This document shows positions 8,651 to 16,391 of a stretch of DNA of 21,911 nt, piece by piece. The notes below the pieces were generated by a model. It worked only from the letters and a program-made list of their open reading frames with translations. It ran no database searches and was not told the DNA's origin. Origin of the DNA: Promethearchaeia archaeon (GTDB taxonomy: Archaea; Asgardarchaeota; Lokiarchaeia; Sigyniarchaeales; SOKP01); NCBI GenBank assembly GCA_029856295.1, contig JAHQWS010000277.1, positions 1-21,911 of the forward strand, read 5' to 3'. A program made the position numbers and the translations under genes. How positions within the stretch are numbered: position 1 is the stretch's first letter; every line of letters begins with the position of its first letter.

Positions 8651-8905
8651 TTATCCTCCTACTACTCTAGCCCATAATGCTAGTTTATCATTTTCTTTTA
8701 AGCCGAATTTATGCACGGCATCCTTAACTGTAATGTTTGTTGGTAACTCTTGCCCATTAAGAACTAATGTATAGGAGCGCTGTTCAACGCTGATTATACC
8801 CATATGTTTTATGATAATGTCCACAATCTTTTCTATTATGTGATGTTCTTTCACATCCAATTTAATTAATTTGCCAGTTCGGCTATCTTCTACGGAAATT
8901 TTCAT
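8651..8905 (-). CDS. Ubiquitin-like modifier ending in Gly-Gly
   Basis: An 84-residue beta-grasp protein starting MKISVEDSRTGK and ending ARVVGG directly before the stop. The beta-hairpin start, a long central helix (IIEKIVDIIIKHMG), a YTLVLNGQ strand matching the LIFAGK strand of ubiquitin, and the C-terminal diglycine support ubiquitin. The frame extends to a GTG at 8914. I choose ATG 8905 because that GTG lies inside the GGTGG ribosome site (8911-8915), which is 5 bases from the ATG. No residues follow Gly-Gly, so no maturation cleavage is needed. It is on the strand opposite the E1/E2 operon, downstream of and co-oriented with the RING-like membrane genes. Confidence 0.92.
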   Translation of the reverse strand: MKISVEDSRTGKLIKLDVKEHHIIEKIVDIIIKHMGIISVEQRSYTLVLNGQELPTNITVKDAVHKFGLKENDKLALWARVVGG

Positions 8906-8970
8906 AGTTTCCACCCTTGTATAATTTTTTTGATAATTGTATTTTGGATTACTAGTTATTAATTCTGATT

Positions 8971-8992
8971 CTATTTATTAAATAATAAATAG
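8971..8992 (-). promoter_or_regulatory. Perfect 9-bp inverted repeat upstream of ubiquitin
   Basis: ctatttatt (8971-8979) is exactly complementary to 8984-8992 around the loop aaat. It lies about 66-87 bases before the ubiquitin ATG. A TATA-like tatatata stretch just beyond it (about 8999-9006) could make it the 5' end of the leader RNA; an operator is the alternative. It is AT-only apart from the end pair, so chance is possible. Confidence 0.35.
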
Positions 8993-9086
8993 TGCTAGTA
9001 TATATATTAATTTTGATGATATATTAAAATATTAATGTAGAGATTTTAAAATCCAGATCGTATTAAAAAATACTAATAAATTGAAT

Positions 9087-10205
9087 TTATTCAAGCTTTT
9101 TTAAATCATTATTTTTCTTTTTTGGCTTTTTTGGGGGCTTTTGAGAAACATCAACAATGATATCCTTATGTACCTCCTCAGACGGTTTAATAGGCTTGGA
9201 ATCATCAATCGCTCCCATGCAACCCCAACACATATTATCTATTTTAATTAATTCTCTTGCGCATTTTTCACAATACAGCGCCTTACATTGCGGACAAATA
9301 AAGACGTCGTTAAAACCTATGATTAAAACTTTACAAACCATACATAGCGTTTGTTCTCGAAAGTATAGTATATCTTCATCTGATAAATCATCTGGTCTTG
9401 AATAAGTTTTTAGAGTGGTAACCAAGGAAATTTTAGGTCCGCCAAATGGTTTTTCCTCTTCTAACGGTTTTTTATCGAGTTCAATACGTTCCTCCTTAAT
9501 ACCTAAATAAAATAAAATGCCTCCACTAATCATAATATTTCTAATGACAATTAAGGTAATATCAGGTAAAAAAACTAAAACGTCTAATGAACCAACTCCG
9601 AAAAATAGAACAACAGCGAAAAAGAGTAATAAAAGCTTTTTTCTGACAATACCGGTTGATTTAATGCTCTGATACAATAAAGTTATCCCTGTAACAATTA
9701 TGGCAGGAAATAAAGTCATTGAAAGCAAAAAAAAGAGAGGAGTCCATTCAATGAGTGTATTATCAATTAAATTCTCACCTGAATTTTTAGGATACTGAAA
9801 TCTAATCGAACCAAATGGATCTGTAAAGAGAAGAATTTCATAAATCATACATAAAATTAACATATAAATTTGTAATAATCGTTTTAAGTATGGATTAAGA
9901 TCAGGCAAAACAATGTCAGCTAAAAGATAGAACAATAAGACTAAAGGACCAAACCACATGTAAGTTAATATTCCATGTAATCCGTAGCCATTGTCCATAT
10001 TTCTACCGGTTATTAATATTAACATAAAATCTAAGAATAATCCCGAAAATAGCAGACTAATACAAATTACAATCATAGCAACTAAAAATAGATCTTTAGA
10101 TTTTGTTTTTCTTGATCGATATATACTGATAACACCCCACACTATCCCTAAAATTACCCAGACAATTACAGTTATCCCATTAATCAATCCTATTACTGAA
10201 ACCAT
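9087..10205 (-). CDS. Seven-helix membrane protein with C-terminal RING-like domain (copy 1)
   Basis: A 372-residue protein. Hydrophobic segments near 8-28, 38-60, 78-100, 110-127, 155-178, 190-212 and 217-235 predict about seven membrane helices. A cytosolic linker follows with PKISLVTTL and a YSRPDDLSDEDILYFREQ stretch. Then eight cysteines (288, 291, 304, 307, 312, 315, 326, 329) are spaced C-x2-C-x12-C-x2-C-x4-C-x2-C-x10-C-x2-C, as in an all-cysteine RING or treble-clef domain such as that of p44/Ssl1. The tail is very basic (KPPKKPKKK). Next to the ubiquitin cascade, a membrane E3 ligase is the leading hypothesis; a zinc-ribbon of other function is possible. The ubiquitin start is about 180 bases downstream on the same strand. 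Confidence 0.8.
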   Translation of the reverse strand: MVSVIGLINGITVIVWVILGIVWGVISIYRSRKTKSKDLFLVAMIVICISLLFSGLFLDFMLILITGRNMDNGYGLHGILTYMWFGPLVLLFYLLADIVLPDLNPYLKRLLQIYMLILCMIYEILLFTDPFGSIRFQYPKNSGENLIDNTLIEWTPLFFLLSMTLFPAIIVTGITLLYQSIKSTGIVRKKLLLLFFAVVLFFGVGSLDVLVFLPDITLIVIRNIMISGGILFYLGIKEERIELDKKPLEEEKPFGGPKISLVTTLKTYSRPDDLSDEDILYFREQTLCMVCKVLIIGFNDVFICPQCKALYCEKCARELIKIDNMCWGCMGAIDDSKPIKPSEEVHKDIIVDVSQKPPKKPKKKNNDLKKLE

Positions 10206-10304
10206 AATAAAACCATAAGATTTTCTTGTATTTCTAATTTTTTGCTAATATGTAATTTCTATTCTTTACTTTAAAACTATTTTTAACTTACTTTAGATTT
10301 GCTA

Positions 10305-11387
10305 TTAATTATTCTTTTTCTTTTTAGGCTTATCTTGTGTAGCATCAACAACTATATCCTCATCTTCTTGTTTAATGGGACTAATAGGTTTTGAGTCATC
10401 TATCGGTCCCGCACATCCCCAGCACATATTATCTATTTTGATTAACTCCTCTGCGCATTTTGCGCAATATATCGATTTACATTGAGGACAAATAAAAATT
10501 TTAGTAAATTTTTGTAAAAATGTCTTACATACTATACAAAGTGTTTGTTCTCTAGAGAAAAGAATATCTTCCTCCGAAAAATCTTCTGGTCTTGAATAAG
10601 ATAAGGTTGTTACCAATGAAATCTTTGGTCCCTCATATTCTGATTTTTCAATTTCAGTCTTTGAGCTTTCAACAGATTCTTCTTTTATTCCAAAATAAAA
10701 AACTACAGAACAGCTTAACTCCCCCATCCTAAGGAAAATAACATAAATACCCGGGGTGGTTAATATATCTACTGCACCCAAAGTAAGAAATGCTATAAAA
10801 GCATATGATAAGATAATAAATTTTTTTCTAAGTATTCCGGTTGTTTGAACTCCGATAACAAAAAATCCTACTCCAAAAAGTATAAAGGCTGATACGAATA
10901 TAAAACTAAGAACTACAAAAAGTATCCCAAAAACCAAACTAGAATGAGTTATACCACCATCCGGTGTAGTATATGATATTTTAAACGAATTGATGGGATC
11001 TAAAAAAAGCAAGATTTCAAAAACAACGCTTAAAACAAGATATATAGGTAAAATGTACCACTTTTTCTCTGGAATTGTAACTTCCAATATAATATACATT
11101 CCTAATATAATAGTAGGACCAATCCAAATATAAGTTAGAAGTGAAAATAATCCAAAGGAATTATCCATATTTTTACCTGTTGAGATAAGGACTAAGAAGT
11201 CCAATATGGTGGCAAAATATAGTTGACTCAAAAATAAAATTGTTATGCCAAAATAATGCAGGATTTTAGCTTCCGTTTTTGTTGCTTTATATAGAGCAAA
11301 TATCCCCATACTCACCCCTAAGGCATAATCTCCTATTGTGATGATTCCCTCAAGTAATACAAAGGTAGATACCATTGAGTTTACCAT
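10305..11387 (-). CDS. Seven-helix membrane protein with C-terminal RING-like domain (copy 2)
   Basis: A 360-residue paralogue of the next gene, 99 bases upstream of it on the same strand. It has the same seven hydrophobic segments, the same linker (PKISLVTTL, YSRPEDFSEEDIL, REQTLC) and the same cysteine spacing, with Cys284, 287, 300, 303, 308, 311, 322 and 325. The ICPQCKSIYC and KIDNMCWGC parts are nearly identical in both copies, while the membrane part has diverged more. The tail is again basic (KPKKKKNN). Stronger conservation of the linker and metal domain than of the membrane part suggests a shared effector with different membrane inputs. The function is inferred only from domain type and neighbours. 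Confidence 0.8.
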   Translation of the reverse strand: MVNSMVSTFVLLEGIITIGDYALGVSMGIFALYKATKTEAKILHYFGITILFLSQLYFATILDFLVLISTGKNMDNSFGLFSLLTYIWIGPTIILGMYIILEVTIPEKKWYILPIYLVLSVVFEILLFLDPINSFKISYTTPDGGITHSSLVFGILFVVLSFIFVSAFILFGVGFFVIGVQTTGILRKKFIILSYAFIAFLTLGAVDILTTPGIYVIFLRMGELSCSVVFYFGIKEESVESSKTEIEKSEYEGPKISLVTTLSYSRPEDFSEEDILFSREQTLCIVCKTFLQKFTKIFICPQCKSIYCAKCAEELIKIDNMCWGCAGPIDDSKPISPIKQEDEDIVVDATQDKPKKKKNN

Positions 11388-11580
11388 TTTTTGTTTAGGT
11401 GAGCTTAATCTTCGCTCCTTTTATTTGTTGTAAAGTAAATAGTCTTATTCAAAATAAAAAGATTATTTTTAAATTATTAAAGAATAATAAATCTTGGATT
11501 TAAAAAAAGTAAATTTTTATTTTTATTAAAATATCGAGAGCTTTTGATTTTATCTTCAGAAATTTGAATGGTAAATAGAA

Positions 11581-11742
11581 TTAGTCAATTTTTATCCAGT
11601 GCCTACATACTTTACACTGGAGTATTTTAATAAATGCTTTCGAATTTCTTATCGCAAGCATCCTCTCAACCATCACACTGCCGCATTTATCACAACTAAA
11701 CATTAATGTCTTCGTTTGAGATGCTGTTTTTGGTGCGGCCAT
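11581..11742 (-). CDS. Small zinc-ribbon protein (53 aa)
   Basis: A 53-residue protein starting MAAPKTASQTK and ending RHWIKID. Two CxxC knuckles, Cys17/Cys20 (CDKCG) and Cys43/Cys46 (CKVC), are separated by 22 residues, the usual spacing of a zinc ribbon. The ATG at 11742 has a GGGAG ribosome site 9 bases upstream, which supports expression. It lies upstream of the RING-like membrane genes on the same strand, after a gap of 193 bases. It could bind nucleic acid or a protein partner; no specific family is recognised. Confidence 0.75.
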   Translation of the reverse strand: MAAPKTASQTKTLMFSCDKCGSVMVERMLAIRNSKAFIKILQCKVCRHWIKID

Positions 11743-12114
11743 AAATTTCAACTCCCGTGAAACAACTACTTTATTTTTAATAAAAATTTGTTTTTATATA
11801 TTTTTTATACCTTTAGAATATAAAAATAAAAATAATCCATTAATTTAAATGTTTGTTTGATCAAAAAATTTGTAAATTTTAGCCCTTATGTCGTAAAGAT
11901 TTATATCCTATTTAACCGACATATTCTTTTAACACAGATTACTTAGTCATATTGTAATAATATTAACCTTATTTATATTATTAATAAACTAATATTAATG
12001 AATTAAATAATTTCAATATCTTTATTCAGAAATCTACTTAATACAACATAGAATGAGTGTATCTTTAAATTTTTAAAAAAAAGAGAAATTAAAATAAATA
12101 TTTAAAAATTAAAC
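11743..12114. other. Intergenic stretch without a recognised gene
   Basis: About 370 bases of very AT-rich DNA. It holds the ribosome site and presumably the promoter of the zinc-ribbon gene. The only structure I see is a 7-bp inverted repeat, tatgtcg with cgacata (11887-11923), with a 23-base spacer, which is weak. No open frame or RNA gene is convincing. Confidence 0.5.
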
Positions 12115-12245
12115 TTAATTCGCTTTTTCTGCTTCTGGAATTACTTCTTCTAGAGGTATTTCTTCGATTGGAGGCTCTTCTCCCAAGTTAAATGCTTCTT
12201 TCCTCCTATACACTTCAAAATAGCAAATAATTCATCAATCCTCAT
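12115..12245 (-). pseudogene. Small gene with probable one-base frameshift
   Basis: Two adjacent minus-strand frames read like one protein. From ATG 12245 the first reads MRIDELFAILK. Then the sense continues one frame over as YRRKEAFNLGEEPPIEE and on to a glutamate/proline-rich end, PEAEKAN, before the stop at 12115. Adding one base near 12213 would join them into a protein of about 43 residues. The second part alone could start at GTG 12213. This may be a decayed gene, a sequencing or assembly error at a short A/G-rich stretch, or chance. No family is recognised. Confidence 0.35.
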
Positions 12246-12375
12246 ACGTTTTTTTTGTTTTTTTTATCTTTATGACCAAAAAATATTTTTTAGAGTATGT
12301 TTAGTATGAAATACTACTAAAGATAGTATGATTGATCTTATATTTAAACTTACTTATTTTTTAAATGATAAACTA

Positions 12376-12394
12376 AACTTTTTTGAAAAAAGTT
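12376..12394. repeat. 19-bp perfect palindrome
   Basis: aactttttt and aaaaaagtt flank a central g. It lies about 70 bases upstream of the methyltransferase start. As RNA it would form a short hairpin; as DNA it could be an operator. It is mostly homopolymer, so its significance is doubtful. Confidence 0.3.
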
Positions 12395-12466
12395 CATTTA
12401 AATGATACATTAGAACCAGAATTTTTTTTATAAAATCAGTGTTATTCTTTTTTGAGAAAGTTAAAA

Positions 12467-13024
12467 ATGAATTTGGACAAGGCATTAGAAATTTTAGGCG
12501 AAGAAATAAGTCGTAATGCGGCTTTTATAGGTGAAGTTATAGAAACTCTTAATCTAAAAAAAAATGCGAAAATATTAGACATTGGAACGGGTCGAGGAAC
12601 AATGGCAATTCTACTTGCCTTGAAAGGATATCATGTCATCACAGGGGAACCAGAGGGTGATGATTGGGCAGATTGGCGTACTTCAGCGAGAAAAGTAGGA
12701 GTTGAGGATTTAATCAAATTCAGATATCTTAATGCGGAAGAATTAACAGTCCTTAATGCGGAATTTGATGCGATTTTTGTATATGTCTCCTTTCACCATA
12801 TAAATGATAAAATTTCTGCTTTAAAAGAGTTTTTTCGGGTAGCTAAACAAGATGGAATAATTGTTATATTCGAACTTACTCCCGACGGTATTAAGGAAGT
12901 TCGGAAGGCCTTTCCTTCTCATGCAGAAGCGGTAGATCCCAGAGCTTATTCAAAAAATCTGCCTTTAACTTTAGAAATTGTTGAACATGGGAATATTAAT
13001 GCTTACATATATAAAAAGAGCTAA
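12467..13024 (+). CDS. Class I SAM-dependent methyltransferase
   Basis: A 185-residue Rossmann-fold methyltransferase. The S-adenosylmethionine loop is ILDIGTGRGTMA, and the acidic end of the second strand is in TGEPEGDDW. A FDAIFVYVSFHHI stretch matches motif IV, followed by a helix with ALKEFFRVAKQDG as in Methyltransf_11-type enzymes. The substrate is not predictable, although small-molecule methylation is usual in this group. I choose ATG 12467 over TTG 12452 because a GAGAAAG stretch precedes it. It converges with the tandem GTPases, whose last stop is only 40 bases away. No membrane segment is seen. Confidence 0.87.
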   Translation: MNLDKALEILGEEISRNAAFIGEVIETLNLKKNAKILDIGTGRGTMAILLALKGYHVITGEPEGDDWADWRTSARKVGVEDLIKFRYLNAEELTVLNAEFDAIFVYVSFHHINDKISALKEFFRVAKQDGIIVIFELTPDGIKEVRKAFPSHAEAVDPRAYSKNLPLTLEIVEHGNINAYIYKKS

Positions 13025-13064
13025 ATAAATCTTGATGTATCACATTTCTTCTTACATTTTCTAC

Positions 13065-13598
13065 TTAGATATAACCAATTTCTTTCAAAATTATTTGGGT
13101 TATTAATTTAAAAAGCAATTCTACATTTTCTCCAGTTTTAGAGGAACACTCAATAACAGTGAAGATATCCCGGGAAAGAGCAAAGTTAAATGCTTCCTCA
13201 TAGAAAATTCCTCTCTTATGGTCAAGATCTATCTTTCCCCCAACCATAATGATGGGAATCGGATTTGATTTAAAATTTATTCCTTTTTGAAAGACATCCA
13301 TCCATGTGTCGAAATCCATTAAGGTACTATACCTTGTAATATCATACATAAAAATTCCCGCGAACGAACCTCTGGCATATGCCGGTAAGAAAAATCTAAA
13401 ACGTTCTTCACCTCCAAAATCCCATATTTGGAGGGTCACAATCCAATCCTTAATCTCTATTATTTTAGTAGCAATATCGACACCTATTGTCATTTTTGTG
13501 CTCTTATTAAAATGACCGCTAACATACTTTTGGGTTAGAGTTGTTTTTCCTACCCCTCCATCTCCAAAAATACATATTTTAAATGTTGCGGTCCGCAA
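13065..13598 (-). CDS. Ras/Rab-like small GTPase, tandem copy 1 (TTG start)
   Basis: A 177-residue GTPase with P-loop GDGGVGKT (12-19), switch I TIGVD (37-41) and switch II WDFGGEERF (59-67). G4 is GKID (121-124) and G5 SSK (152-154). Two deviations stand out: the position of Ras Gln61 is Glu64, and the G4 Asn is Gly. Both also occur in the neighbouring copy, so they are ancestral to the pair and may alter hydrolysis or guanine binding. The start is TTG 13598, confirmed by alignment with the MRTATFKICIFGDG start of its paralogue, with a GAGGA ribosome site about 10 bases upstream. There is no C-terminal cysteine for lipidation. Confidence 0.92.
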   Translation of the reverse strand: MRTATFKICIFGDGGVGKTTLTQKYVSGHFNKSTKMTIGVDIATKIIEIKDWIVTLQIWDFGGEERFRFFLPAYARGSFAGIFMYDITRYSTLMDFDTWMDVFQKGINFKSNPIPIIMVGGKIDLDHKRGIFYEEAFNFALSRDIFTVIECSSKTGENVELLFKLITQIILKEIGYI

Positions 13599-13644
13599 TT
13601 TCCCTGTTCCTCAACTTTTCTTAATTATTAGATAAATTATTTTC

Positions 13645-13666
13645 TATAATTTTGTATAATTTATGA
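13645..13666 (-). promoter_or_regulatory. Conserved upstream box of tandem GTPase copy 1
   Basis: A 22-base segment beginning tataattttg is repeated exactly at 14357-14378. Both copies lie 47-48 bases before the paralogous start codons, and a degenerate tataattta follows both. Read on the minus strand it contains two AAATTATA/AAAATTATA units, as for a TATA element. Identical position and sequence suggest a duplicated, retained promoter. Confidence 0.6.
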
Positions 13667-13775
13667 AATATAATTTATTAATCATAACATATTTTTCAAA
13701 TTCTCATATAATAAGTTTTTATAATTTATGTTTCTTTTTAGATAAAGAGAAAAATTCAAAAAGAGAATAAATGTT

Positions 13776-14309
13776 TTATAGAAGCTCCTTATTTTTCATT
13801 ATGCTATGAGTTATTTCTGTAAATATTGATTCTACATTCTGGCCCGTTTTAGCTGAACATTCAATAACTTTATATATATGGCGGGATTGGGCAAATTCAA
13901 AAGCCATTTGAAAAGTAACTGCACGTCTTTCCGTATTATCTAACTTTCCGCCAATCATTAAGAGGGGTATTGGTTTAAGATCATATCCACATCCTTTTTT
14001 GAAAACAGATAACCATTCATCAAAATTAATTATGGAGCTATATCGTGTAATATCATACATATAGATGCCCCCAAAAGATCCCCGGGCATATGCCGGTAAG
14101 AAAAATCTGAAACGTTCTTCACCTCCAAAATCCCATATCTGGAGGGTCATAAACCAATCTTCTATTTGTACTTGTTTAGTAACTATATCAACTCCGATCG
14201 TCATTTTAGTACCCTGGCTGAATTGACCTGTAACATATCGTTGAACGAAAGTAGTCTTTCCTACACCACCATCACCAAAAATGCAGATTTTGAAAGTCGC
14301 CGTTCGCAT
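13776..14309 (-). CDS. Ras/Rab-like small GTPase, tandem copy 2
   Basis: A 177-residue paralogue of the gene just downstream, colinear with it with no gaps. P-loop GDGGVGKT (12-19), switch I TIGVD (37-41), switch II WDFGGEERF (59-67), G4 GKLD (121-124) and a canonical G5 SAK (152-154). It shares the Glu64 and Gly121 replacements of the catalytic Gln and G4 Asn. The stretch FRFFLPAYARGSF after switch II is identical in both copies, which points to a common effector or regulator. Differences concentrate in the last third. The ATG start is at 14309. It has its own copy of the upstream box, so the two genes may be expressed separately. No prenylation motif is seen. Confidence 0.93.
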   Translation of the reverse strand: MRTATFKICIFGDGGVGKTTFVQRYVTGQFSQGTKMTIGVDIVTKQVQIEDWFMTLQIWDFGGEERFRFFLPAYARGSFGGIYMYDITRYSSIINFDEWLSVFKKGCGYDLKPIPLLMIGGKLDNTERRAVTFQMAFEFAQSRHIYKVIECSAKTGQNVESIFTEITHSIMKNKELL

Positions 14310-14356
14310 GTTTTTTAAAGCTTAATCTTTTCTTAATTAGAGATCGAATTTCTATA

Positions 14357-14378
14357 TATAATTTTGTATAATTTATGA
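14357..14378 (-). promoter_or_regulatory. Conserved upstream box of tandem GTPase copy 2
   Basis: This is the exact second copy of the 22-base box at 13645-13666, 48 bases before the ATG of copy 2. It probably includes the TATA element, and it shows that the duplication included the promoter. Confidence 0.6.
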
Positions 14379-14474
14379 TTTATAATTTACATTTATATTG
14401 CATTTCTAAGAATGTCGCATGAATAATATTCTCTTTATTAAAATTCGATTTCTCATAATGAGCGACTGAGAATT

Positions 14475-16373
14475 CTATAAATTCTTTATTAGCCATATAG
14501 GACTTGACCAAGCCATATTATTATTATAAAGAAACACCCGAACATAATAAAAAACAAACATCTCGTTTTTCTGAATATGTTTTAGAGCTACATCATTAAA
14601 TAAATCAGAATCATTATACTCATGTGTAGTTTCATCATGATTTAGTGTTTTAAAATCAATAACAGAATTATTTCTAATTAATTCGATTTTTTTAATAGGA
14701 ATAGGACTAGATAATGAAATTTTAATTATTCTCTCAGAATTTAGATGAGGTTCCTTTTCTATATCTATGATATCTCCCATAAAATAGTTATTTACAAAGA
14801 ATTCAATAATTACTCGTGGTCCAGTTGTCCCATAACACTTTCGATCGTTAAGTGCATCCCATAAAGATTCTTTAGTTAGATTTTCAGCCCATAAAGCCAT
14901 AATTCCTAGAGGATAAATCCCATTGTCAGGATCGATTGAACCCGAGGGATAAATCCCGAAATGATCATCTCCTCCAGCAACAAAACCTAATTTAAAGCCT
15001 TTCTCAAGAGCATCTGAAACAAAGGAATCTTTTTTTTCTAAAACCGCTCCTCTCTTTCTGGCGTATTTTCCGTAGCCGAAAAATTTATATCTAGGGGGTA
15101 GCGGATTCCCTTTTATGGAGGGATACTCTTGATTTCCCCAGGTTGAATATATTTCTACTAATTTTTCAAGAGCATTATCAAAATATTTCCAATTTCGATA
15201 TCCTGGTCTTAAAGCTGTATGGTGGCCAATCATCAAAACTTTTTCTTCATAAGGTTTCAAATATTTTATTAACTTCCGTGTGGAATTGTATTTATTAATC
15301 TCAGATCTAAAAACTGGAATATTATCATCCTTATTATATATACAGATGTCTCCATATCCAGAATACCAAGTTCCATATTCATATCCGAAAAAAGATACAA
15401 ATTCATGGTCTTTATGATAATATTTCACTTTTTGTTTTATTTCTTCAAAATCTTCATCAGAGGTTTCCCATAAATGATCGTGTTCAGTAACCGTACCAAA
15501 ATCTAATCCAGCATTTATTATATTTTCAAAATATTCATCCAACTCTCTAATGCCATCACTTTTGAGTGAGTGACCATGAATAAAACCCCAATACAATCGT
15601 CTTTCCATTAGTTCTTCTTTACAAATAATAGGATTTGATTTAAAATACTGATTATTAAATAAAACCTCAAGATAAAAAATCCCTGGTTTTGAATGTTTTA
15701 ATCCTCTTTTTATTAGTAATCCTTTATTGCTTTCATTAAATTCAATATTATGTAAAAAATTTCTTTTATCAGGGGATGTAAATTCATATAATTGAATCTT
15801 TTCGTCAAATTTCTTCACAAGATTTTTGAATCTATCTTCAACTCTTATTAATACTTTAAATTCTTCATTAACTAAGACTAAAGATGGACTAATTAAAGTA
15901 ATATGATCAAAATCTTGTTCATTAATGACATTTATCGTAGGAGAATTTTCTATGAGAATAGGTCTCTTATTAGGAAGTTCAACCATTATCTCAATTTTTT
16001 TACTTTGTTCTACTAATGATTGAACTAAAGTATTGTAAATGTTAAGCTGAAAAATAGTATCCTTTTTTATTCCTTTCTCATTAAAAACTAAATATTTTAT
16101 TAATAAATCTTTTCCAGTAATAAGCATAGGATTTACTTTAACAGGAGGGCTTAAATTTAATTCTATATATCCATTTAAATTAGGATCAAATGGCTGTAAA
16201 TAATACCAATCATTTTTATTGTTTCTTCCACCCCTTAGCCGAAATATTAGAAATGAATCTTTTGGTAGATCGAAATTTATATTAAAAGAAATTGAAATAT
16301 TAACGAGATTTCTTACAATTACATTTCCAGGCTCAACCTTTAAATTTCCAACACGGTATTTATTTTCTTTCAA
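14475..16373 (-). CDS. DUF3604/PHP-type metallohydrolase
   Basis: A 632-residue protein with no signal peptide. Residues 1-255 look like two beta-sandwich units. The catalytic part shows the PHP metal ligands in order: HGHSLKSDG (His266, His268, Asp273), EHDH (297-300), GYEYG (Glu332), HH (384-385), Glu408, and GGDDH (Asp469, Asp470, His471). This set matches DUF3604 and related CehA/McbA-type metal-dependent hydrolases, several of which cleave ester or phosphoester bonds; the substrate here is unknown. A C-terminal beta domain follows. No ATG is available upstream, so TTG 16373 is chosen because a stop lies four codons before it. It begins 18 bases after the transporter stop, so the two are probably one operon. 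Confidence 0.85.
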   Translation of the reverse strand: MKENKYRVGNLKVEPGNVIVRNLVNISISFNINFDLPKDSFLIFRLRGGRNNKNDWYYLQPFDPNLNGYIELNLSPPVKVNPMLITGKDLLIKYLVFNEKGIKKDTIFQLNIYNTLVQSLVEQSKKIEIMVELPNKRPILIENSPTINVINEQDFDHITLISPSLVLVNEEFKVLIRVEDRFKNLVKKFDEKIQLYEFTSPDKRNFLHNIEFNESNKGLLIKRGLKHSKPGIFYLEVLFNNQYFKSNPIICKEELMERRLYWGFIHGHSLKSDGIRELDEYFENIINAGLDFGTVTEHDHLWETSDEDFEEIKQKVKYYHKDHEFVSFFGYEYGTWYSGYGDICIYNKDDNIPVFRSEINKYNSTRKLIKYLKPYEEKVLMIGHHTALRPGYRNWKYFDNALEKLVEIYSTWGNQEYPSIKGNPLPPRYKFFGYGKYARKRGAVLEKKDSFVSDALEKGFKLGFVAGGDDHFGIYPSGSIDPDNGIYPLGIMALWAENLTKESLWDALNDRKCYGTTGPRVIIEFFVNNYFMGDIIDIEKEPHLNSERIIKISLSSPIPIKKIELIRNNSVIDFKTLNHDETTHEYNDSDLFNDVALKHIQKNEMFVFYYVRVFLYNNNMAWSSPIWLIKNL

Positions 16374-16391
16374 AAAATATATTCACGAATT

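Noticed and set aside
8906..8914. GTG start three codons before the ubiquitin ATG
   Set aside because: The GTG falls inside the GGTGG ribosome site that correctly spaces the ATG at 8905.
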